Below, piece by piece: positions 31,358 to 38,222 of a DNA stretch of 47,320 bases (positions are counted from its first letter, which is position 1; each line of letters begins with the position of its first letter). The stretch lies in IMG/VR virus record IMGVR_UViG_3300037140_000063, positions 1 through 47,320 of that record. One strand, given 5' to 3'. The DNA comes from a virus. Under the pieces are notes generated by a model that worked only from the letters and a program-made list of their open reading frames with translations, was not told the origin of the DNA and searched no databases. The position numbers and the translations under genes were made by a program.

Positions 31358-32422
31358 TCACGCGGCGTCCCTCATCTCGCGTGCTGCCAAATCCTTGTTC
31401 CACTCGCGCCACAGGTCTGACACGACGGCCTTGACCATCACCCTGAGCGCGTCGCCACGGGAATGGCCCTTGCTCCAATCTGGATGCGTGACGGCTGTGT
31501 GTTCGCGCCGCCGCACGTAGACCTCGCCATATGGGCCGATCGGCTTGCCGAACGTCGTCTCGGACTTGGCCGCGCTTTCCATCTGTAGGTTTCCGAGCGG
31601 CACTTCGATGCAGGCGTAAATTTCGGCTCGACGTTTCGGGTTGTATCTGGCGCCAACCCATTCGTCCGCGCTCAGTCCGCCCTTCGCCCGCCATTGGGAG
31701 AATGCCTTCCCCTGATATGGGGCGAGACCAAGCCGGCTCCATAGCTTCTCGTCCTTCGGGTATTTTGACAGGTCGCCAGCCTCGCCGATCAGCACGGCAA
31801 ACGCCTTGTCTCCAAATCCCCTGATGCCTTTGACGAATGAATAGGCTGGTAGCAGACGCGCCAGCCGTTCCATTTCCGACTCGATCTCATCGCGCCTCGC
31901 TTGGATTGGCTCAAGTGAAAGGCGGATAGCTTCGATCTCCGCATCCACAGCTTTGAGAATGTCCACGTCCGCCTCGGCTTGAGGCTTACCCGAAAACGCC
32001 TTGCCTATGATCGTGCGCGCCCGAGCCTCGACCTTTTCCTGTGCCGCCTCGTCGTCATGAGCGGGAATTCCTATCATACGCTTAACGAGGCCGGCGGCAC
32101 GATTGGTCGATGACACGACAATCTTGATGCAGAACTTTCGGCGGACTTGCAGCTCTTGCAAGGCGACGACGACGGTAGGGATTTGAGGGCCGCCGTCACT
32201 TGCGCGTTGGCCAAGTTCGGCAGCTGGCGAATGGACGGCGGCGCTCTTTCCCTTGCGGGATTTATTGGAGGGGGCGTCTTTTGCGCGGCCATTTTCGGCA
32301 AAAGGGCGACGGCCCCCTCCTTCCGGTCTCCCGGAATCTGAATTGATGCCTTCATATTCGGCTATTACCTCGTCATTGTCGAGATAGTCCGCGACATTGA
32401 AAGGCGCAAATTTCGTTTTCAT
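31358..32422 (-). CDS. HigA-like N-terminus fused to IS110/Tnp_20-like DNA-binding tail
   Basis: A 354-residue frame. Residues 1-23 (MKTKFAPFNVADYLDNDEVI start) match the first helix of HigA-type addiction-module antitoxins. Residues about 35-78 are translated from two hairpin repeats (array B). Residues about 88-345 match a family with a C-terminal IS110-like Transposase_20 domain: RRKFCIKIVVSSTNRAAGLVKRMIG, a coiled coil, LLPAYSFVKGIRGFGDKAFAVLIGEAGDLSKYP, LWSRLGLAPYQGKAF and IGPYGEVYVRRREHTAVTHP. The HhH-like GIRGFG segment suggests DNA binding. The catalytic DEDD half of IS110 is absent, so transposition is unlikely. It is coupled to the upstream ORF by ATGA. Confidence 0.75.
   Translation of the reverse strand: MKTKFAPFNVADYLDNDEVIAEYEGINSDSGRPEGGGRRPFAENGRAKDAPSNKSRKGKSAAVHSPAAELGQRASDGGPQIPTVVVALQELQVRRKFCIKIVVSSTNRAAGLVKRMIGIPAHDDEAAQEKVEARARTIIGKAFSGKPQAEADVDILKAVDAEIEAIRLSLEPIQARRDEIESEMERLARLLPAYSFVKGIRGFGDKAFAVLIGEAGDLSKYPKDEKLWSRLGLAPYQGKAFSQWRAKGGLSADEWVGARYNPKRRAEIYACIEVPLGNLQMESAAKSETTFGKPIGPYGEVYVRRREHTAVTHPDWSKGHSRGDALRVMVKAVVSDLWREWNKDLAAREMRDAA
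32189..32320 (-). repeat. Array B: two GNRA-type hairpin repeats inside an ORF
   Basis: Unit 32189-32242 has a perfect 9-bp outer stem GCCGCCGTC/GACGGCGGC. Unit 32267-32320 has GGAGGGGGC/GCCCCCTCC plus GTC/GAC with one bulge. Both are 54 bases, as are two units of arrays A and C. Between them is a small hairpin TCCC-GCAA-GGGA on the minus strand, and after the second unit a hairpin TTCCGG-GAGA-CCGGAA (32321-32336); both loops are GNRA. The insert is read in frame as residues about 35-78 of the host ORF. Confidence 0.75.
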
Positions 32423-33252
32423 GGCGTCACCTCGCTACCCGCATCAACCATCTCCGCTGCCTTCTGTAACATGCGTTGCATCGTCTCGATGTTCACGATG
32501 TCACGGATACGGGCGTTCTGATCGCAGGGCTGGCCATGGTCACGAACCAATCGCAGCAATGCGGCCTCCTTTGTATTGGTCGCGATGAACCGATCGATCT
32601 GCGAGAATCGGAGATCACCGAGCGGCGTCCCGTCGCGTAGCAACTGCGTGTCGAAAATGCTCGGCATTGCGTCGCGGACAACCGAGAGTTCGGCTAATCC
32701 GCGCTTTGGGGCTCCGGGGGAGGGCACAGCGATAATGGCCCTTTCAGGCAAGCGGGCATGGGCCACCCCGGAACTGGAAGACGACGGGCGGGCATTGGGG
32801 AAGCGGCCATCACTGGCACCACTAGACTGGCCCACCACGCCGTCTGTTTTCGGGGAAGGCATTAGCGTTCTGGCGCTTTCGCGCAAACAGCTACTGGCCT
32901 TCCCCTCCCGTTCGCCACGGGAATTAGCGAAGGGGGCAAGCGCGTGCTGGCCATCTCTGGCACCGTGCCGCTGGCCCCCTCCATCCGCTTTCGCGGAATC
33001 CTTCAACGCATCTCCACGCATGTCACGCGCGACGCGCTCTAGGTAATTGATTGCATCGATTTCCAGATGCTTGGGCGAGATCAGCTTCGCCATGATGCCG
33101 CCCGCATCCTTGACCTCTTCCATGAACGGGTCAAGCGCCACGCGCGGGGCAAGAAGGGATTTCCGCAGCAGATCGACAGCAATCCGATTCAGCAGCGCGG
33201 CATCGGTATCAACGCCCGCTTTCGCGAGCTGTTCAGCCATTAGCGTTTTCAT
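32419..33252 (-). CDS. Hypothetical protein interrupted in frame by hairpin repeats
   Basis: A 277-residue frame starting at the ATG at 33252, which overlaps the upstream stop (ATGA). Residues 1-85 (MKTLMAEQLAKAGVDTDAAL start, then RVALDPFMEEVKDAGGIMAKLISPKHLEIDAINYLERVARDM) and 182-277 (AELSVVRDAMPSIFDTQLLRDGTPLGDLRFSQIDRFIATNTKEAALLRLVRDHG) look like a normal folded phage protein. Residues about 86-180 are low-complexity Gly/Ser/Arg/Pro, translated from four hairpin repeats (array C). No known family is recognised; the position in the replication/regulation operon suggests a DNA-metabolism or regulatory role. The insert probably forms a disordered loop. Confidence 0.7.
   Translation of the reverse strand: MKTLMAEQLAKAGVDTDAALLNRIAVDLLRKSLLAPRVALDPFMEEVKDAGGIMAKLISPKHLEIDAINYLERVARDMRGDALKDSAKADGGGQRHGARDGQHALAPFANSRGEREGKASSCLRESARTLMPSPKTDGVVGQSSGASDGRFPNARPSSSSSGVAHARLPERAIIAVPSPGAPKRGLAELSVVRDAMPSIFDTQLLRDGTPLGDLRFSQIDRFIATNTKEAALLRLVRDHGQPCDQNARIRDIVNIETMQRMLQKAAEMVDAGSEVTP
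32713..32996 (-). repeat. Array C: four GNRA-type hairpin repeats inside an ORF
   Basis: Units 32713-32772, 32780-32844, 32852-32905 and 32931-32980, same orientation as arrays A and B. Unit three shares the outer stem GGGGAAGGC/GCCTTCCCC and the 54-base length with the fifth unit of array A, and the inner stem is GCGC-GAAA-GCGC. Unit four has inner GCCA-GAGA-TGGC, unit two GCCA-GTGA-TGGC. A closing hairpin CCGC-GAAA-GCGG lies at 32985-32996. Translated in frame as residues about 86-180. Confidence 0.75.
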
Positions 33253-33881
33253 TGCGGTTCTCCATGAAGGTCCCAATATTCGGCCAGATCCTCCAGCCCT
33301 TTACGAAACAGACGAACGGCTCTCGCCGATCCGCCCTTGCTGCGATACCAACCCGCTCCAGCGCGAGGCTCTTGGGCGAGTTTCGCAGCGACTTGGGGGA
33401 ATGGTAGCCTGTCGCCCAGAACACACGACAAAATGCACTCCGGTATCGGACCAATCGCCTTTCTCGCATCAGCCCGCAGATGCACCGTCGCCTCGGCGGC
33501 ATCCATCCTCGCGGCCATGGCCTGTTCATTAGAGCCGCCACCATTCGATGGCTCCATGGAACATCCACCGCTTGTCGCGCCGCGTGATCGCTCAATGATG
33601 CGCTGGTAAATCGTGCCCGCCCGATATGCCGCTGGTGATAGCCGCCCATAGCTGTGCTCGCGCTCCAACGCGTCGGTATTGCGGTTGATCGCCACGCGCT
33701 GACGGCGTTTGCCGACCTGGCCTTTGACATTTTCCAACGCCTGATTTGGATCGATCTCATGTCCGCGAATGATCTGGATTTTCCCGCCGGCGCGCTTGCC
33801 CTCATGCGGAACGTCGATCCTCGCAACGTCGGCGGTCTCCGGCGAGTAGCGGCTGATTTTGCGATAGTCGGCGGCCATCAT
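33249..33881 (-). CDS. DUF6456-like regulatory protein
   Basis: A 210-residue protein. Residues about 65-110 (RNTDALEREHSYGRLSPAAYRAGTIYQRIIERSRG) and 125-205 (DAAEATVHLRADARKAIGPIPECILSCVLGDRLPFPQVAAKLAQ...SARAVRLFRKGLEDLAEYWDL) follow the DUF6456 pattern of alphaproteobacterial regulators and phage proteins (L..L...G.L....YRAG..YR..YE.A...; ..L......VL..VC.EG.....VA..LG.....A...LR.ALD.LA..YG). The second half ends in an HTH-like region. Probable DNA-binding regulator. Coupled by ATGA to the next gene. Confidence 0.7.
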   Translation of the reverse strand: MMAADYRKISRYSPETADVARIDVPHEGKRAGGKIQIIRGHEIDPNQALENVKGQVGKRRQRVAINRNTDALEREHSYGRLSPAAYRAGTIYQRIIERSRGATSGGCSMEPSNGGGSNEQAMAARMDAAEATVHLRADARKAIGPIPECILSCVLGDRLPFPQVAAKLAQEPRAGAGWYRSKGGSARAVRLFRKGLEDLAEYWDLHGEPQ

Positions 33882-33928
33882 CGATCAATCCTTGTTTTCG
33901 GTTTCGAGCAACGCGGGCGGGAACGCGG

Positions 33929-34141
33929 TTAGTCTTTCGAGGGCATCCAGAAATCGGCGGGGAACCCGTGGGTGGAGAAGCGCGGGACTCTGGCCATGTC
34001 GGCTTGCATTCCAGTCATAGGCTCCGCAGGTGGATTCTCTGGCGATTTGGATGGCCTTGCGGATTTTCGGGCTTCGCGGCGGTCTGGTGGGATCGAGCGC
34101 TTCTCGACGACAAAGGGACGGCGAGCGCGGCGCTTGGTCAT
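33929..34141 (-). CDS. Small basic hypothetical protein
   Basis: 70 residues starting at an ATG that overlaps the previous stop (ATGA, 34141-34138). Strongly basic N-terminus (TKRRARRPFVVEKRSIPPDRREARKSARPSK), Pro-rich middle and an acidic/aromatic end GFPADFWMPSKD. No family recognised. The competing minus frame ending at 33885 has poorer composition and no coupled start, so this frame was chosen. Confidence 0.6.
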   Translation of the reverse strand: MTKRRARRPFVVEKRSIPPDRREARKSARPSKSPENPPAEPMTGMQADMARVPRFSTHGFPADFWMPSKD

Positions 34142-34440
34142 TCGGAGACCGCATCGACCATGACGCGCCACCCGTCTCGCCATGTCGGATCTGACTTGCT
34201 TTCCCAATCCAATTTCACGGCGGCTCTGTCCATATCGTCACTCGGCTCTCGCGGGACGATCACGAACCCCGATTCCTTGAGAGCGGCGATATGCTCCTCG
34301 ATAGCCGCGCGGGCTAACCGTAGGCATCGGCATGCTTCCGGTGGGCAACCATTTATGTCGCCGCATTCCTCGCGATCAGAAGCGATCACATTTGCCACGC
34401 GCTCGATAATCTCGTTGTTTGCCATCATTCCCTTACTCAT
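34138..34440 (-). CDS. Hypothetical protein
   Basis: A 100-residue soluble protein, not recognised. It contains IIERVANVIASDREECGDINGCPPEACRCLRLARAAIEEHIAALKESGFVIVPREPSDDM. Four Cys in a C-x6-C-x3-C-x-C arrangement might bind metal. The ending DWESKSDPTWRDGWRVMVDAVSE resembles small phage proteins of the kind expressed with replication genes. Its ATG overlaps the upstream stop by four bases. Confidence 0.65.
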   Translation of the reverse strand: MSKGMMANNEIIERVANVIASDREECGDINGCPPEACRCLRLARAAIEEHIAALKESGFVIVPREPSDDMDRAAVKLDWESKSDPTWRDGWRVMVDAVSE

Positions 34441-34910
34441 CGGCCGAACCTCATTTTCCCTGGCTGCATAAATCTTCCCGCCGCCAGCATTCCAGCCGAC
34501 GCCGGGCTCCGCCTTGTCACCAATTCGGCGTCGGCTGCTTCCTTGGCCTTGCGTTCCCGCTCAATCCGCATGGACCATCCGCCCTTGTCCAAATATTCCC
34601 TGTTCTGTCGCGCGCGATATTCCGCATATCCAGGATCGACATACTTGCGGAGGATATGAACTCGGACGCCAAACTGTCGAGCCATCATGTTCCACGAAGC
34701 GCCGTCGCATTTCATCACTTTCGCCTGATCCACCCATGACGGCGGCGCCGAAGTGGCGGCCGAGACCTCCAGATTTATCCGATAGCGGAGGAATGTTTTG
34801 CTGATGACGCTTTCGGACTTGCCGAGGAACATGCCGATCTGCTTGTAGGTCTTGCCTTCTAGGCGCATTTGTTTGACGGTTTGGAGCCAGTCTGGTCTGG
34901 TGACGGTCAT
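34437..34910 (-). CDS. Double helix-turn-helix DNA-binding protein
   Basis: 157 residues from the ATG at 34910, which overlaps the upstream TGA (ATGA). Two HTH-like units are visible: MRLEGKTYKQIGMFLGKSESVISKTFLRYR (residues about 11-40) and MKCDGASWNMMARQFGVRVHILRKYVDPGY (about 62-90). Both have the M..xG.s...Ia..lG.s...i pattern used in GcrA-like and SANT/HTH phage regulators. A basic helical C-terminus follows (MRIERERKAKEAADAELVTRR). Likely a transcription factor or replication accessory protein. A longer frame starting at 35033 exists, but its extra residues overlap the upstream gene. Confidence 0.7.
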   Translation of the reverse strand: MTVTRPDWLQTVKQMRLEGKTYKQIGMFLGKSESVISKTFLRYRINLEVSAATSAPPSWVDQAKVMKCDGASWNMMARQFGVRVHILRKYVDPGYAEYRARQNREYLDKGGWSMRIERERKAKEAADAELVTRRSPASAGMLAAGRFMQPGKMRFGR

Positions 34911-35419
34911 GTGAACTCCGGGTTTTTGGCAGTCATCGTCTCGCCAACTTCGGTTAGCCATCGTTTGATTCTCGAATTTTCGTTTGGCGGGTCGCCCCAT
35001 TGCGGCGCCCACGATTGCGGGTTTTCTCGCCATTTTTCGACGGCTCTGCGAAGATTGTTTTCCGGCATTGGATACATGCTTCCGATGTCTATTTTCCTTG
35101 GAACAATCCTATTTTTCAGCACTTGACGGATTTCAGCGACCGTCGGAGCCCAATGGCCGTCGCCCAAATCTCCGCGACGAAATTCAGCCAGAACAGAGCG
35201 CGTCAACGCGAGAGGAAATTCGTCCAAATCAGCGAGGTAAACTTGCAAAACGAGCTTCATGTCCGCGCTGCCGCCGGACTTATGCGCGAGGCCGGCGAAC
35301 ATAACCGCAAGTTCTTGTGTTAACGCTATTTTCTCCGACTTATCGAGACGTGGCGAAGATGTCGATAATTGTTGCGCCTTCGTTGTTGCAACTTCTTGTT
35401 TCTCGCTCGATTTCATCAT
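34907..35419 (-). CDS. Putative helicase loader-like replication protein
   Basis: A 170-residue frame. The core KIALTQELAVMFAGLAHKSGGSADMKLVLQVYLADLDEFPLALTRSVLAEFRRGDLGDGHWAPTVAEIRQVLKN resembles the small phage proteins placed after DnaB/initiator genes, in which a helical domain with YL.DL...P......AL..F.RG....WAPT..EIR is a common signature; helicase loading has been suggested for some relatives. The first 27 residues overlap the upstream gene by 80 bases, so the true start may be further in. An ATA codon with GGAG upstream lies just after the upstream stop. Function is inferred from position. Confidence 0.6.
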   Translation of the reverse strand: MMKSSEKQEVATTKAQQLSTSSPRLDKSEKIALTQELAVMFAGLAHKSGGSADMKLVLQVYLADLDEFPLALTRSVLAEFRRGDLGDGHWAPTVAEIRQVLKNRIVPRKIDIGSMYPMPENNLRRAVEKWRENPQSWAPQWGDPPNENSRIKRWLTEVGETMTAKNPEFT

Positions 35420-36047
35420 TCAATTCCTGCATGATTTCTACGGCTGCTTGGTTCATCGCGTCGCGTTTTTCGGCTCTCTGCGGCCCAGCGCGAGACTTGA
35501 ATCGCTTGCCGTTGCGCAGCCAAGTCGCCCACGCCAAATGCCAGTTTTTCATGAGGGTTCCGCGAGAGCAGTGGAAATCTCGGAAAGCTCGCCATTCGTC
35601 GCGAAACTCGCTCGGCGTTAGGCGTGCCTCGTCGGCCAGACACTTGTCGGCATCCGTTGGCTGCGCATCCTCGGCAAGGGATGATTTTCGAGCAAGGGGC
35701 TTTCGCTCGGCTTTTGACAAACCCAAAGGGTTTGGTTTTTCTTCTAATCTAACTGGTTCTGACTGAAAGGAAGAACCATTCGAGATTAACGCATCCGCGC
35801 GAGAGTTATCCTTATATACGGGCGGCTCTGTAACGATTTTATCCGTTACCTGCGTTACATCTGTAACGATTTCTTGCGTTACCGGCGTTACGGCGTTACA
35901 TTCGTTTCCCCTGAATTTCCTAACGCGCGCGGCTGTAACCTCTCGATGATGAATCTTTTTGTCGATAGCCATTTGCTCGACGACGGATAGAATAGCGTCG
36001 GACGAATATCCGAGCTTCCTCATTGCGGCCATAACTTCAGCGCTCAA
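35340..36047 (-). CDS. Replication initiator/primosome-like protein with internal iterons
   Basis: A 235-residue frame from TTG 36047, overlapping the DnaB stop (TTGA); a GGAGAG site precedes it. The N-terminus (MSAEVMAAMRKLGYSSDAILSVVEQMAID) is a small helical domain. Residues about 50-75 are encoded by a 33-bp repeat and read VTPVTQEIVTDVTQVTDKIVT. The C-terminal part SEFRDEWRAFRDFHCSRGTLMKNWHLAWATWLRN is the W-rich segment seen at the end of many phage O-like and DnaT-like proteins. Together with the adjacent DnaB helicase it suggests a replication initiator or primosomal adaptor whose gene contains the origin, as in lambda O. Confidence 0.65.
   Translation of the reverse strand: MSAEVMAAMRKLGYSSDAILSVVEQMAIDKKIHHREVTAARVRKFRGNECNAVTPVTQEIVTDVTQVTDKIVTEPPVYKDNSRADALISNGSSFQSEPVRLEEKPNPLGLSKAERKPLARKSSLAEDAQPTDADKCLADEARLTPSEFRDEWRAFRDFHCSRGTLMKNWHLAWATWLRNGKRFKSRAGPQRAEKRDAMNQAAVEIMQELNDEIERETRSCNNEGATIIDIFATSR
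35827..35898. repeat. 33-bp iteron-like repeats (candidate replication origin)
   Basis: Two direct repeats of 33 bp begin at 35827 and 35860 (TCTGTAACGATTT, a variable base or two, then CGTTACC.GCGTTAC). Seven copies of GTAACG or its complement CGTTAC lie within about 75 bp, some arranged as GTAACG-8-CGTTAC dyads. They lie inside the putative initiator gene, a layout like lambda ori. Confidence 0.6.
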
Positions 36048-37468
36048 CGATCTCTCCCCGATATAAAGCTCGCCGCCGGGTCACAAAACAGCTTGACCAT
36101 CTTCGTCGGCCCGGTCCGCACCTTGGCGCAAATCACGTCGAGGTCATTCTTGATCGTCTCTAAATGCTCGATCGCCACCGGATCGTTGGCGATGTATTCC
36201 GGTGAGCGCACGGCGTAGTAGGCTTCCCGGTAAAGGAAGTTCACAACGTCGGCGCATTGCTCGATGTCGCCGCTGTTGCGGAGGTCTTGCAGTTGCGGTC
36301 GGCGGTCATTCGCGGCGCGGCCTTCGACCTGACGATTGAGCTGGCAGAACAGATGGATTTGAACCTTCTCGCGCCGCGCCAGCGCCTTCAGTCCGGTCAT
36401 AATCTCGAAAATCTCTTGAACACGGTTGCCGGAATAGCGGTCGGTCGCGTCGAGATAGTCGAGATGGTCGATCATGACGACGGCGAGGCGGATGTCGCGC
36501 GCGGCGAGACGTGACTTTACCTGTTTTATCCGGGCTCCAAGACGAGCCAAGGTGATGCGCTCTGAATCATCGATGACTAGGGGAAGATCGCGAAGTCGTT
36601 GCCACGCCATTGAGACGCGAGCGCGGTCCGTTTCGCTGGGCAGGTCACGGTCGAGTATGCGGGAGAAGAAAACCGCATTCGACGACGAATAGGCTAAATC
36701 CGCGAGGTGACGCGAAACGGCTTGATCCTTTCCGTTCTCAAGCGGGAATTCCAAGACGCCAAGGCCGGTTTGCGCGACGCGCCGCGACGCTGCCGTGGCG
36801 AAAATTGATTTACCGGCGCCCGGCCTTCCCGCGGTAACGATGACCTCACCAGGGCGATAGCGCGTAACTCGGTCGAGCGGCTCGAACCCGGTCGTGAATG
36901 TTTCGAAATGAAGCGTCCCGGCTTGAACCTGGTCGATTTCATCTAGGATGCCGCCTGCTATGTCTCCCGCCCACGCCACGGTCGATCTATCGTCAGAATC
37001 GAGTATCGGGCGCGTCGTTTCGGAAAACCAATCCAGCGCCTTCGCTGGGCTTTCCGTGATCGGCATATTTCGAGCGGACGCGCACAGCTCATTTGATGCG
37101 GCGATGATGGCGCGGCGATGCGCAAGGTCGCGGACGACGGTTGCGTAGTCAGGCGCGTTGATGATTGGCGGCGCCTCGGCGCAAAGATGCGCGAGATATG
37201 ACCGCATGTTCTGGCCTTCCGGCATTTGGACATGCGCGAATGCGTCCTTCAACGTGACGACGTTCGCGACCTTTCCGGCGCCAACAGCATCGGTTATCGC
37301 TTGATAGACCGCGCCGTGAACCGGATCGGCGAAATGCTCGACATGCAGAATTCCCGTGACGTGCGCGACCGCCTCGTTTCGCATGAGGCAAGCGCCCAAA
37401 ACGGCTTGCTCGGCTTCGAGATTGCAAGGGCCTAAATCTGATGGCGGGATGCTATTTTGTGCGGTCAT
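36044..37468 (-). CDS. dnaB: Replicative DNA helicase DnaB
   Basis: A 474-residue DnaB-type helicase. N-terminal domain: NLEAEQAVLGACLMRNEAVAHV (17-38). RecA-like domain: TTGFEPLDRVTRYRPGEVIVTAGRPGAGKS with Walker A GRPGAGKS at about 214-221, Walker B VVMIDHLDYL at about 330-339, QLNRQVE (sensor region, about 376-382), then RPQLQDLRNSGDIEQCADVVNFLYRE and FCDPAASF. It unwinds the phage fork and recruits primase. It starts with ATG 37468 inside the 3' end of a small ORF, with a GGGG purine tract upstream. Slightly longer than average phage DnaB; no intein seen. Confidence 0.95.
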   Translation of the reverse strand: MTAQNSIPPSDLGPCNLEAEQAVLGACLMRNEAVAHVTGILHVEHFADPVHGAVYQAITDAVGAGKVANVVTLKDAFAHVQMPEGQNMRSYLAHLCAEAPPIINAPDYATVVRDLAHRRAIIAASNELCASARNMPITESPAKALDWFSETTRPILDSDDRSTVAWAGDIAGGILDEIDQVQAGTLHFETFTTGFEPLDRVTRYRPGEVIVTAGRPGAGKSIFATAASRRVAQTGLGVLEFPLENGKDQAVSRHLADLAYSSSNAVFFSRILDRDLPSETDRARVSMAWQRLRDLPLVIDDSERITLARLGARIKQVKSRLAARDIRLAVVMIDHLDYLDATDRYSGNRVQEIFEIMTGLKALARREKVQIHLFCQLNRQVEGRAANDRRPQLQDLRNSGDIEQCADVVNFLYREAYYAVRSPEYIANDPVAIEHLETIKNDLDVICAKVRTGPTKMVKLFCDPAASFISGRDR

Positions 37469-37607
37469 CGTTCCCCGCGATCGGCTTGAGGCTGGCCAGA
37501 ACGCGGTTCAAAACGCTATCAAGGCGCTCGAACGTGTCGGGCGCTTCGTCTTCCGGGATTTCAATAGGGAATTGCGGGCAATCTCTGCCCGTGGTATCAG
37601 TGTTCAA
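37452..37607 (-). CDS. Small acidic protein upstream of dnaB
   Basis: 51 residues from TTG 37607 with an AGGAG site seven bases upstream; the TTG overlaps the stop of the preceding small gene (TTGA), and the 3' end overlaps the dnaB start by 17 bases. Sequence features: DCPQFPIEIPEDEAPDTFERLDSVLNRVLASLKP, an acidic stretch then an amphipathic helix. No family recognised. Could be a helicase modulator by position. Confidence 0.55.
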   Translation of the reverse strand: MNTDTTGRDCPQFPIEIPEDEAPDTFERLDSVLNRVLASLKPIAGNDDRTK

Positions 37608-37759
37608 AGCAGTTCTCCTAGTGGTTTAGGCGTTCTGTTAGGGGCGGAGGGCTCGTTGCAAGCGGCCTTTCGTCCCGATTCATTTTCATAGCAAGAACGC
37701 GCTGATTCGTAAAGCGTTTTACAGCTTGACTCGCATGTATTTCGGGGAGTTGAGGTCAT
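37604..37759 (-). CDS. Small Cys/Ser-rich protein
   Basis: 51 residues from the ATG at 37759, which overlaps the preceding TGA (ATGA). Composition is Thr/Ser/Cys/Lys-rich (TPRNTCESSCKTLYESARSCYENESGRKAACNEP), with four Cys that might bind metal. No family recognised. A longer frame starting at 37798 is less likely given the coupled start. Confidence 0.5.
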   Translation of the reverse strand: MTSTPRNTCESSCKTLYESARSCYENESGRKAACNEPSAPNRTPKPLGELL

Positions 37760-38007
37760 CCGTCGCTCCCTTTGAGAGCGGCGCGGGCGGCAAGCCATCC
37801 TCTGAACGGAATCCAGAATGGATCGCGTTCTAACATTGGCTGTTGATCAAGTGGCATCCCATCCTTGCCGATTAGCAATGGACCGAATCGGTCGCTAAAC
37901 TCGAATGTCCACTTTTTCTTGTCGGTTCCGACCGTGAATGGACCCGCGCCCCATGAATCCATGAAAGCGTTGCCGACGAGAAATCCATGATGTCCGAAGT
38001 CGCTCAT
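37756..38007 (-). CDS. Hypothetical protein
   Basis: An 83-residue protein with a compact aromatic pattern (FGHHGFLVGNAFMDSWGAGPFTVGTDKKKWTFEFSDRFGPLLIGKDGMPL), then PFWIPFRGWLAARAALKGSDG. The FGP.L....G.P...Q......FW..F..W......G pattern is familiar from small alphaproteobacterial phage proteins without known function. It overlaps its neighbours by four bases at both ends. Confidence 0.7.
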   Translation of the reverse strand: MSDFGHHGFLVGNAFMDSWGAGPFTVGTDKKKWTFEFSDRFGPLLIGKDGMPLDQQPMLERDPFWIPFRGWLAARAALKGSDG

Positions 38008-38222
38008 CCTTCGCTCCCCTTGAGAGCGGAGCGGGCGCGGATAACTTTGGCGATTTCAATGCCGACTGCGGCTCCATTGGAGCCGTCGTGTCCCCATCTC
38101 TCAATCATATGGGTCTCGGCAATCTTCGCGCACGCCTCGCGCTCGGCCAGCACGGCCTTTTCGATTTTGGAGTTCAGAAACGCTTCTAGGCCGGGCGCGA
38201 GCGTGAAATCGTCGTTAGTCAT
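38004..38222 (-). CDS. Hypothetical protein
   Basis: A 72-residue, mainly helical protein: LEAFLNSKIEKAVLAEREACAKIAETHMIERWGHDGSNGAAVGIEIAKVIRARSALKGSEG. The segment REACAKIAE...........G..IA..IRAR is typical of small phage proteins near early genes (function unknown). Its C-terminal LKGSEG copies the LKGSDG ending of the next gene; both stop codons sit in ATGA overlaps, so the two 3' ends may derive from a short duplication. Confidence 0.7.
   Translation of the reverse strand: MTNDDFTLAPGLEAFLNSKIEKAVLAEREACAKIAETHMIERWGHDGSNGAAVGIEIAKVIRARSALKGSEG

Noticed and set aside
31358-32422. Intact IS110 insertion sequence
   Set aside because: No DEDD/RuvC half and no target-site or bridge-RNA ends recognised; only a Tnp_20-like tail is present.
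30861-33000. CRISPR array
   Set aside because: Units are self-complementary with variable stems, not identical direct repeats with constant-length spacers; no cas genes.
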